From positions 1 through 7,775 of the forward strand of contig JAEEQU010000046.1 in assembly GCA_016285415.1 (NCBI GenBank): a stretch of DNA of 7,775 bases, written 5' to 3'. The stretch is from Alphaproteobacteria bacterium. GTDB taxonomy: Bacteria; Pseudomonadota; Alphaproteobacteria; Rs-D84. A program made the translations under genes and the position numbers. Shown here one piece after another: positions 1 through 5,587 of the stretch. Under the pieces are notes generated by a model. That model was given only the letters and a program-made list of their open reading frames with translations, was not told where the DNA came from and did not search any database. Position 1 is the stretch's first letter. The number at the start of each line of letters is the position of its first letter.

Positions 1-2068
1 ATAAGTGGCTTGGGTCTGATCCCGCCAATGCCATAACGCGCAGCGCGCGATATGGGTTTATATCCGTTCCGTGTTCTGCATTATATGCCTCAATCGCTTC
101 TACACGTTGTTGTAATAATTCTGGGTCATTTGCGTACCATTTTTCCATGGCCGCTTCGGCACGTGGCACGGCCTCTTCTGGATAATCGGTAACAGTTTTT
201 GTATGTTCCACCTCTTCGGTGGTCTCACGCAATTCTTGGTGTGATGACTTTTCTTGTAACAGCGTATTTTCTTGGTAGTGCTGGTTAAACGCATTTATAC
301 CCATGTGTGCCACCGCACGACCGGCGAACCCACCGGCAATAATCGCACCAACATTTGCAATTGCCCATGCCAAAGATTCAACCGCAGACATTTTCCGACG
401 GGCATCACGATATGCTTCATGTGCATTTTTAAGTCCGCCCGCCGCCAACGCGCCATATCCCAATGCAACGGCGGCCGTTGCCATACCGGCGGCACCAAAG
501 CACATTGCAATACACGCGATTGCGGTAACCCCAAGTGATTTTAATATATCTTTATCGTGCAAGAAATCTGTAATTGTGGCATCAGGATGATTCTTGCGCC
601 AACGATTAACCTGAACAATACCGGCACCCAACGCCACCGTAAACCCAAGTGCCGCCGCAGAAACCGCCAATGACATCCCCGCGGTCGCCGCCAACGCAGT
701 TGCAATTGTGGTGATAATCGCACTGGCGATAAACGCACTGGCAACACCCTTTAAGATGCGTTTAAATAATTCTATACGTTTTTGCATACGCGCATCGGCA
801 TTGCCAATAGAACTGGCCTTTTCAAAGAAGCGTTCCATTTCTATTTTTGATGATGTCGCGCCGGCCTTGGATTTAATACGCGCCAACCATCCGCCTGTTG
901 CGTTTGCATGCGCATTTAATGTTGCAGTATATGCCCAATCTGGTATTTGCCCACCGTTTTGCGCCATGGTTTTATCCATGTCTGCACGTTTTGTCGCATC
1001 TATGAATATTTCTGGATTTTCCGCAGCCGCGTTTGCCTTTTCGCTTTCGCGCGTGACACTGTACAACAGATAGACAACCTCGTCATTTACTTCGCGTTCC
1101 AATGCATCCGCGTCTATTTTTTCACTGAATCTTGCGGCATGCTTTTTTGCGACATTATGACGCGCCAATTCAATAATTGTATCCAGCCGTCCACCCTTGA
1201 TTATCTTGCGGTTTTCGGCATAATCTTCGTATTCTGTATCGTCTTTGCGTCCGGCCGATTTAAATTGCGGAATAACATTGCCGTCTTGGTCTAAGAATTT
1301 ATATTTAGAAGCAATACGTTTGGTTTCTTCGGATATTTCAATACGCGCAATTTTGTAATCTAATTTATCCCAGCGTTTTTCTAATTTCTGTGCGGTTTGT
1401 GGTGTAACCTGTCCCAAATCACCCCATGTGCTATCGTATTCTGTGATTACCGTCCCCAGTACTTCTAAATTGCTGTCCATTTGGGCAATTTTTTTATCGT
1501 CCAAATCAACGCCTAATTCGGCCATTTCTGCGCGACGGGCATCTTTATTTTTGGCATCAACATCACCCATACGCGCATGTAACATATCAACAAAACCCGG
1601 ATACACATCTGCAATATTTGTTGTATCAACAACATTGTCATTGATAATCATACCACCAGAATTTGCAAAATCAGCCGACATATTGTCTATGTGTTCGGCG
1701 ATTTTCTGCAACCGTGCCTTTTGGGCGTCATCTGTTTTTGCCTTGGCATATGCGGCGCGATATGCGTTTGCCAGAATCGCAGGTGTTGCGCCATTAAAAT
1801 TCACCAAATCATCGCCAACAAATTTATCACAGAATACCAACCGTTGTTCCGCGGAAAGTTCTGGAACCTTGGCAATAATTTTGGCAACGCGTTCAATATC
1901 GGTCATTTTTTCGGCGGCATTTTTGTCCGTTTCGGATAAAAGCCCCATATCAAAATACGTATGAACGATATGTTTACTGAATATCAGTTCATTTCGGTCC
2001 GATGTGTATGCGCGTTCACGACGCACCCCTGTATTAACGTTCTGATTTTTTTGTGGTATTTCTGGCAT
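1..2068 (-). CDS. Large uncharacterised protein with a central hydrophobic region (partial, C-terminus beyond the window)
   Basis: This frame is open for 689 codons on the minus strand and continues past position 1. I do not recognise its family and assign no function. Residues 1-435 are hydrophilic, charged and Ala/Lys/Glu-rich, and look mostly helical. Residues about 438-490, 511-548 and 563-590 are Ala/Gly-rich hydrophobic stretches that could form four or so membrane segments or hairpins, separated by a basic linker (RWRKNHP, 489-495). Residues 600-689 are again charged. There is no N-terminal signal peptide. I chose the ATG at 2068 because GGGGAG (2081-2076) lies 7 bases before it; an in-frame ATG at 2083 has no ribosome site of its own and overlaps that motif. 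Codon use looks like the neighbouring genes, so recent transfer is not evident. It is divergent from the antiporter gene. Alternatives are a membrane-associated scaffold or a secreted effector, neither supported by a motif. Confidence 0.5.
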   Translation of the reverse strand, partial: MPEIPQKNQNVNTGVRRERAYTSDRNELIFSKHIVHTYFDMGLLSETDKNAAEKMTDIERVAKIIAKVPELSAEQRLVFCDKFVGDDLVNFNGATPAILANAYRAAYAKAKTDDAQKARLQKIAEHIDNMSADFANSGGMIINDNVVDTTNIADVYPGFVDMLHARMGDVDAKNKDARRAEMAELGVDLDDKKIAQMDSNLEVLGTVITEYDSTWGDLGQVTPQTAQKLEKRWDKLDYKIARIEISEETKRIASKYKFLDQDGNVIPQFKSAGRKDDTEYEDYAENRKIIKGGRLDTIIELARHNVAKKHAARFSEKIDADALEREVNDEVVYLLYSVTRESEKANAAAENPEIFIDATKRADMDKTMAQNGGQIPDWAYTATLNAHANATGGWLARIKSKAGATSSKIEMERFFEKASSIGNADARMQKRIELFKRILKGVASAFIASAIITTIATALAATAGMSLAVSAAALGFTVALGAGIVQVNRWRKNHPDATITDFLHDKDILKSLGVTAIACIAMCFGAAGMATAAVALGYGALAAGGLKNAHEAYRDARRKMSAVESLAWAIANVGAIIAGGFAGRAVAHMGINAFNQHYQENTLLQEKSSHQELRETTEEVEHTKTVTDYPEEAVPRAEAAMEKWYANDPELLQQRVEAIEAYNAEHGTDINPYRALRVMALAGSDPSHL

Positions 2069-2075
2069 AATTGCA

Positions 2076-2081
2076 CTCCCC
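2076..2081 (-). promoter_or_regulatory. Ribosome binding site deciding the start of the large unknown gene
   Basis: GGGGAG on the minus strand sits 7 bases before the ATG at 2068. The motif overlaps the last base of the upstream in-frame ATG (2083-2081), which has no purine-rich stretch of its own. This favours the inner start, giving a protein beginning MPEIPQ. Confidence 0.5.
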
Positions 2082-2110
2082 ATGACTTATATTTAAATTT
2101 TATAATATTT

Positions 2111-2149
2111 TATCATAAAAGCACTTATAAAGAAAGCAAATTTATGATA
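2111..2149. repeat. 9-bp perfect inverted repeat in the divergent promoter region
   Basis: TATCATAAA (2111-2119) and its exact reverse complement TTTATGATA (2141-2149) are separated by 21 bases. Each arm contains a TATGAT -10-like hexamer for one of the two divergent genes. The symmetry may be two back-to-back -10 elements, or an operator half-site pair. AT-rich DNA makes such repeats fairly likely by chance. Confidence 0.5.
2112..2139 (-). promoter_or_regulatory. Putative promoter of the large unknown gene
   Basis: On the minus strand TTGCTT (2139-2134) and TATGAT (2117-2112) are separated by 16 bases, about 44 bases upstream of the chosen start. The -10 is a good match to the sigma-70 consensus and the -35 is weak. 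The surrounding DNA is very AT-rich, so a chance match is possible. Confidence 0.5.
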
Positions 2150-2153
2150 CAAT
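2148..2153 (+). promoter_or_regulatory. Putative -10 element of the antiporter gene
   Basis: TACAAT matches TATAAT at five of six bases and ends 7 bases before the ATG at 2161, which would put the transcript start at or next to the start codon. A poor -35 (TTATAA, 2125-2130) lies 17 bases upstream. An overlapping alternative -10, TATGAT (2143-2148), would give a leader of a few bases. No Shine-Dalgarno motif precedes the ATG. Confidence 0.5.
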
Positions 2154-2160
2154 ATGTGCC

Positions 2161-3084
2161 ATGGTTATCTCTATAATTTTACTGATTGTTGGATTTGTTT
2201 TGATGGTTCGCGGTGCCGATGTTTTTGTTGACGGCGCCGTCAGTGTTGCAAAACGTTTTCATATTCCGACACTAATTATTGGCACAACACTTGTCGCCAT
2301 CGGGACCAGTGCACCCGAAGCCGCAATCAGTATCGCCGCCGCGATCAAAGGCACCGCGGGTGTTTCCATTGGCAATGTCATCGGCAGTAATATTACCAAT
2401 GTATTTCTTATTCTTGGATTAACCGCGATTATTGGTGCGATTCCCATAACCAAAAACACGAAAAAATATGAATTACCATTTGTTGGATTTATAACTTTGT
2501 TATTATGCTTGGTCGGTTTGTGGTTTGGGGTTGTGTCACGTCCGGTGGCATTTGGATTTTTGGGACTGTTTGTCTGCTTTATTGGGTATACGATATTTAT
2601 GGCACGCCGTAGTTCCGAACCCGACCCAGAATATCAAGAGTTTTCAATTGCCTACACAACTGTAATGATAATTGCAGGTATTATCGCACTGGTCTGGGGC
2701 AGTAATATGACCGTAGACGCCGCAACCGACATTGCAACACGCATGGGTGTATCAGATCGTATTATTGGTCTGACCATTATTGCCATCGGAACCAGTTTGC
2801 CCGAATTGGTGGCAAGTATCACCGCCGCAATTCGTAACGAATACGATTTGGCGGTTGGAAATATTATTGGTTCAAATATATTTAATATTTTGTTTGTTTT
2901 GGGAACGGCGGCGGCGATACACCCCATACCGTTCAGTCCTGCATTTGTTACCGACGGCGCGGTTGCATTATTGGCAATAATAATGCTGATGATATTTGCC
3001 GCCAAAGATTCCCGCATGGGTCGTATTGGTGGAATTATATTTCTGGTTTCATACATTATTTATACTGTGCGTTTGATTATGTAA
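2161..3084 (+). CDS. yrbG: CaCA-family sodium/calcium antiporter (YrbG-like)
   Basis: The 307-residue inner-membrane protein is predicted to exchange Ca2+ for Na+ (or H+/K+). It shows the two internal alpha-repeats that define the Ca2+/cation antiporter family: residues 41-90 with GTSAPE (48-53) and GNVIGSN (71-77), and residues 203-245 with GTSLPE (210-215) and GNIIGSN (233-239). E53 and E215 correspond to the cation-coordinating acidic residues. About ten hydrophobic segments fit the family's 5+5 inverted topology, with a short hydrophilic loop (150-162) between halves instead of the long loop of eukaryotic NCX proteins. Length is close to E. coli YrbG (325). The start is the first ATG and the protein begins directly with a membrane segment. 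It is not in an operon: the upstream gene is divergent and the next gene has its own spacer. Family assignment is secure; ion specificity and strict orthology to yrbG are inferred. Confidence 0.5.
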   Translation: MVISIILLIVGFVLMVRGADVFVDGAVSVAKRFHIPTLIIGTTLVAIGTSAPEAAISIAAAIKGTAGVSIGNVIGSNITNVFLILGLTAIIGAIPITKNTKKYELPFVGFITLLLCLVGLWFGVVSRPVAFGFLGLFVCFIGYTIFMARRSSEPDPEYQEFSIAYTTVMIIAGIIALVWGSNMTVDAATDIATRMGVSDRIIGLTIIAIGTSLPELVASITAAIRNEYDLAVGNIIGSNIFNILFVLGTAAAIHPIPFSPAFVTDGAVALLAIIMLMIFAAKDSRMGRIGGIIFLVSYIIYTVRLIM

Positions 3085-3155
3085 ATTTCGCTTGCGTTAA
3101 AAATACCGCCTTTGTTAAAGTTGCCATTGAATAGTATGGGAATTTGTTTCCAAAA

Positions 3156-3170
3156 AAGGAAAGAGAATTG
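3156..3170 (+). promoter_or_regulatory. Ribosome binding site and TTG start of the secreted protein gene
   Basis: AAGGA (3156-3160) lies 7 bases before TTG (3168-3170). An in-frame upstream TTG at 3144 would place a charged segment (FPKKEREL) before the signal peptide and has no ribosome site, so the inner TTG is preferred. Confidence 0.5.
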
Positions 3171-4157
3171 AAACGGGTTGCGTTATTTTTATCATTACTG
3201 TTTATCGGAACGGCGTTTGCAACCGGCGACAAAATCACAACATCAAAAACATATGTTGATACACAATTGGCAACCAAACAGGAAAAAATTACCGCGATTG
3301 ATACAAATACGGTTATAACCACAACCAACACCGATGGCGAAATTGGTGAAAAGGCAATTTATGATACAACCGCGGCGTATGATACCCAGCAAGATGCGCT
3401 TGTAACCGCCGCAGATGCCAATGCCGCAATTCAAAATGCAATTGATACCGAATTTATATGCACCGAATGGGCGCCAAATGCCGAACACACAGACGATAAT
3501 TGTTATATATGGGATATTCAAAATGTTAGTACGGTAAACCTGCCCAGTGGGTATACACGATTACAATATTTGGAATCAACCGGAACGCAGTATTTAAACT
3601 TGGGTCGCCCAATTGGCTCTGGGGAAAATATAACAACAAAATTTGAATATACGGTTGATAAAGTTGGTGTATGGTTTGGTGCACGTGCCGGAAATTCTTA
3701 TTCCGCGGGTTTTGTGTTTGAATTTGCACAATATGCAAATAATTTGTTCATCCTTTCCCAAAAAACAACAGTAACATCATATCACGGTTATCAGGCAAAT
3801 GGCCTTTCGTTTATGACCCCATATATATTGAATTGGTATGGAAACCCATTTCAAAAACCCACCTTATCACCAACAAAGACATTTAACAATAGTGGCAATA
3901 ATATTAACGAATCAAATTATCTTATTACGCCACCATATAACGCATTTTTGTTTGCATACAATATGGCTGGGACTGTAAGTGGCAAAAAACCAATGCGCAT
4001 TTATTATTTTACGGTTGAAGGTAAAATGAACCTTATACCAGCACGGCGAAACAGCGATGGGAAACTGGGAATGTATGATACCATATCAAATGCGTTCCTT
4101 ACCAACGCGGGCACAGGCGAATTTATTGGTCCAAATTTTTTACCAACTGAAAACTAA
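3168..4157 (+). CDS. Secreted protein with fibre-like stalk and C-terminal LamG/concanavalin-like module
   Basis: I chose a TTG start at 3168 because AAGGA (3156-3160) lies 7 bases upstream and the product then begins with a clean signal peptide, MKRVALFLSLLFIGTAFA, with AFA as the cleavage site. The mature protein is about 311 residues. Residues 19-96 are Thr/Asp/Gln/Ala-rich, with two similar segments (28-42, TYVDTQLATKQEKIT; 71-90, YDTQQDALVTAADANAAIQN) resembling the stalks of trimeric fibres. Two cysteines (C98, C112) flank a short acidic segment and could form a disulphide. Residues 127-322 have the hallmarks of a jelly-roll lectin-like module seen in gut bacterial and phage surface proteins: GYTRLQYLESTGTQYLNLG at the start, and IPARRNSDGKLGMYDT followed by FLTNAGTGEF at the end. 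It probably acts in the periplasm or at the cell surface, perhaps in glycan binding. No catalytic motif or membrane anchor is visible. The fold assignment is from pattern memory; the ligand is unknown. Confidence 0.5.
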   Translation: MKRVALFLSLLFIGTAFATGDKITTSKTYVDTQLATKQEKITAIDTNTVITTTNTDGEIGEKAIYDTTAAYDTQQDALVTAADANAAIQNAIDTEFICTEWAPNAEHTDDNCYIWDIQNVSTVNLPSGYTRLQYLESTGTQYLNLGRPIGSGENITTKFEYTVDKVGVWFGARAGNSYSAGFVFEFAQYANNLFILSQKTTVTSYHGYQANGLSFMTPYILNWYGNPFQKPTLSPTKTFNNSGNNINESNYLITPPYNAFLFAYNMAGTVSGKKPMRIYYFTVEGKMNLIPARRNSDGKLGMYDTISNAFLTNAGTGEFIGPNFLPTEN

Positions 4158-4161
4158 CTAA

Positions 4162-4773
4162 TTATTTTGATTTTGGTAATTTAAAGAAACGCGTATTTTT
4201 AAGAACTGATATTTCTGATTGTAAATTTTTAATTCGCAATATTGTTGCATTATCAATTTTGTTGGCAAGGCATTTTTGCAAATATGACTGCGGATTAAAT
4301 TTAGTTTTATCTTCTATATAGCACATTGCAAAGTTTATCACGCCACCATGGGTCACAACCAATGTGTTTTTATCAAAATCCATTGATTCCAAAAATTCGC
4401 CCACACGTGCAAAGGCGTCTTCAAATTTTTCCGCATTAAATTTTGTCGGGTTCGCAAAAAACATTCCGACCAATGCCGGATCAACCGCCCTTTTATACAG
4501 GCCGGTTAATTCCCCAAAATCGTATTCGCGCAACCGCGCATCATATTCAACCGTTATTTTCAATGCGCCACCAATAATCTCTGCGGTTTGCGTCGCGCGC
4601 GTTAAATCGGACGATATGATTTTTCCCAAATTTAAATTTTTTAATTTCGCGACCGTATCAGATGCCTGTGCACGTCCCGTATCATTTAATGGTATATCAT
4701 TTTGACCCTGAATTTTATGTTCAAGGTTCCAATCTGTTTGTCCATGTCTTATCATATACAGCATAGACGGCAT
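4162..4773 (-). CDS. Histidine phosphatase (phosphoglycerate mutase-like, branch 1)
   Basis: This 203-residue cytoplasmic protein belongs to the histidine phosphatase superfamily, which forms a phosphohistidine intermediate. It has the N-terminal R-H-G box in MIRHGQTDWN with catalytic H10 next to R9, the SSDLTRATQTAEI segment with phosphate-binding R59, the proton-donor candidate E83 in REYDFGE, and the second catalytic histidine H142 in VTHGG. Length fits CobC/GpmB-type small phosphatases rather than the roughly 250-residue glycolytic dPGM. The substrate cannot be read from sequence: alpha-ribazole phosphate, a sugar phosphate and others are possible, and no cobalamin genes are nearby. The coordinates use the outermost ATG. 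An ATG at 4764 gives MLYMIRHG, the more usual family N-terminus, and fits a leaderless promoter at 4772-4799. The gene converges on the secreted-protein gene with a 4-base gap and lies downstream of a terminator and a tRNA-Ala. Superfamily is certain, subfamily is not. Confidence 0.5.
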   Translation of the reverse strand: MPSMLYMIRHGQTDWNLEHKIQGQNDIPLNDTGRAQASDTVAKLKNLNLGKIISSDLTRATQTAEIIGGALKITVEYDARLREYDFGELTGLYKRAVDPALVGMFFANPTKFNAEKFEDAFARVGEFLESMDFDKNTLVVTHGGVINFAMCYIEDKTKFNPQSYLQKCLANKIDNATILRIKNLQSEISVLKNTRFFKLPKSK

Positions 4774-4799
4774 TTTAAGAAATAAAAACGGAAAATCAA
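4772..4799 (-). promoter_or_regulatory. Putative leaderless promoter of the histidine phosphatase
   Basis: On the minus strand TTGATT (4799-4794) and TAAAAT (4777-4772) are 16 bases apart. The -10 overlaps the outer ATG (4773) and ends 7 bases before the inner ATG (4764), so transcription would begin at or beside that codon. No Shine-Dalgarno sequence is present for either ATG. Confidence 0.5.
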
Positions 4800-4808
4800 A
4801 TTAAAAGT

Positions 4809-4828
4809 AAAAACGCCTCAATGGGCGC
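4809..4828 (-). terminator. Rho-independent terminator after tRNA-Ala
   Basis: On the minus strand a CGCC (4827-4824) / GGCG (4817-4814) stem encloses a 6-base loop, extendable by one G-U pair, and is followed directly by five T residues (4813-4809). It starts about 11 bases after the tRNA 3' end. The stem is short but GC-rich. It should separate the tRNA from the phosphatase gene. Confidence 0.5.
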
Positions 4829-4838
4829 CTAAATATGA

Positions 4839-4914
4839 TGGTGGAGCTGATCGGACTCGAACCGACGACCCCTTGCATGCCATGCAAGTGCTCTACCAAC
4901 TGAGCTACAACCCC
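4839..4914 (-). tRNA. tRNA-Ala (anticodon GGC)
   Basis: The 76-base minus-strand gene folds into a complete cloverleaf. The acceptor stem is GGGGTTG/CAGCTCC with G-U pairs. The D stem is GCTC/GAGC. The anticodon stem CTTGC/GCAAG carries loop ATGGCAT with anticodon GGC, and the T arm GTCGG-TTCGAGT-CCGAT is intact. The discriminator is A and the CCA end is encoded. GGC reads the alanine codons GCC and GCT. It is preceded by a near-consensus promoter and followed by a hairpin terminator, so it is a single-gene transcript. It is also a potential integration site, but I see no integrase or duplicated tRNA end in the window. Confidence 0.5.
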
Positions 4915-4927
4915 ATTTCGGAAAGGT

Positions 4928-4956
4928 ATTTTATATTTCTTCTTGCCAAATGTCAA
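4928..4956 (-). promoter_or_regulatory. Strong sigma-70-type promoter of tRNA-Ala
   Basis: On the minus strand a perfect TTGACA (4956-4951) and TAAAAT (4933-4928, five of six matches) are separated by exactly 17 bases. The expected start lies near 4921, about 7 bases before the mature tRNA 5' end. This is the best promoter match in the window. Confidence 0.5.
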
Positions 4957-4970
4957 ATATATTTGCTAAT
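4943..4970 (+). promoter_or_regulatory. Putative promoter of the frr operon
   Basis: TTGCCA (4943-4948, five of six to consensus) is followed after 16 bases by GCTAAT (4965-4970, four of six). The expected start near 4977 gives a leader of about 23 bases holding the AAGGAG ribosome site (4985-4990). It overlaps the tRNA promoter on the other strand by 14 bases. Confidence 0.5.
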
Positions 4971-4980
4971 CTGCGATTAG
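4966..4980. repeat. Short inverted repeat in the frr promoter/leader
   Basis: CTAATC (4966-4971) and GATTAG (4975-4980) are perfect inverted arms around TGC. It overlaps the proposed -10 and transcript start of frr, so it could be an operator, or chance in AT-rich DNA. The hairpin is too weak and lacks a T-run, so it is not a terminator. Confidence 0.5.
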
Positions 4981-4999
4981 ATTCAAGGAGTTTTATATT

Positions 5000-5560
5000 A
5001 TGGATATTCAATCTTTAAAAACAGAAATAGAACAAAAAACCGCCCAAACAATAGAAGTTTTACATAATGAATATGCGGGGCTGCGTACTGGGCGCGCGTC
5101 TGTGCACTTGCTGGACGGTGTGCGTGTTAATACGTATGGTTCTGATATGCCGTTAAACCAATTGGCAACGGTTTCAACGCCTGATAATCAAACTTTGTCC
5201 GTTACCGTATGGGACATGTCAAATGTTGGCGCCATTGAAAAGGCGATTCGTGAATCTGGATTGGGTTTGAACCCGATGAGTGCTGGTGCGGTTATCCGCC
5301 TTAATATGCCACCACTTACCGAAGAACGTCGCAAAGAATTGACCAAGGTTGCTGGTAAATATGCCGAAGAAGCCAAAATTTCTATGCGTAATATTCGCCA
5401 AGATGCAATGGGCAAAATCAAACGCGCCGTAACCGATAAAGAAATTTCCGAAGACGATCAACACAAATACGAAGCAGACATTCAAAAGATTTTTGATGCG
5501 CGCAGTGCCGAAGTTGATGCCATCGCAAAACAAAAAGAAGCAGATATTATGTCTGTTTAA
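5000..5560 (+). CDS. frr: Ribosome recycling factor
   Basis: The 186-residue cytoplasmic protein works with EF-G to split the post-termination 70S ribosome and free mRNA and tRNA. Length matches the family (E. coli 185). Domain I is the three-helix bundle formed by residues 1-30 and about 105-186; domain II, the beta sandwich, lies between. Signature pieces visible are LRTGRAS (28-34), LNQLATVS (52-59), GLGLNPMSAGAVIRLNMPPL (87-106) with TEERRKEL following, and RNIRQDAM (131-138) on the ribosome-binding helix. The start is set by AAGGAG (4985-4990) 9 bases before the ATG. It is the first gene of the plus-strand operon with uppS 27 bases downstream. Usually pyrH and tsf precede frr in proteobacteria; here a divergent tRNA-Ala does, so frr appears to have its own promoter. 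Identification is certain. Confidence 0.5.
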   Translation: MDIQSLKTEIEQKTAQTIEVLHNEYAGLRTGRASVHLLDGVRVNTYGSDMPLNQLATVSTPDNQTLSVTVWDMSNVGAIEKAIRESGLGLNPMSAGAVIRLNMPPLTEERRKELTKVAGKYAEEAKISMRNIRQDAMGKIKRAVTDKEISEDDQHKYEADIQKIFDARSAEVDAIAKQKEADIMSV

Positions 5561-5587
5561 TGTTTAACATAAAAAATCGGTGTAGAA

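Noticed and set aside
303..1964. Several plus-strand frames of 90-180 codons opposite the large minus-strand gene.
   Set aside because: They are antisense shadows: low-complexity products, no ribosome sites, and the minus frame is unbroken through all of them.
1..2068. Phage tape-measure protein, because the long helical frame has a hydrophobic middle.
   Set aside because: No phage structural genes are next to it, and codon use matches the chromosomal neighbours.
2652..3056. A 134-codon minus-strand frame inside the antiporter gene.
   Set aside because: It is the mirror of a strongly conserved CaCA gene and has no homology features of its own.
3085..3167. A promoter for the secreted protein (TAGTAT at 3132-3137).
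   Set aside because: No acceptable -35 lies 15-19 bases upstream, so I could not support it over chance.
3144..3167. Upstream TTG at 3144 as the start of the secreted protein.
   Set aside because: It lacks a ribosome site and would put a charged octapeptide before an otherwise clean signal peptide.
4160..4181. AATTA/TAATT inverted repeat at the convergent gene ends, as a bidirectional terminator.
   Set aside because: The arms are only five A/T bases and lie within the phosphatase coding end. There is no stable hairpin or clear T-run.
4839..4914. tRNA-Ala as an attachment site of an integrated element.
   Set aside because: No integrase is present and I see no repeat of the tRNA 3' end elsewhere in the window.
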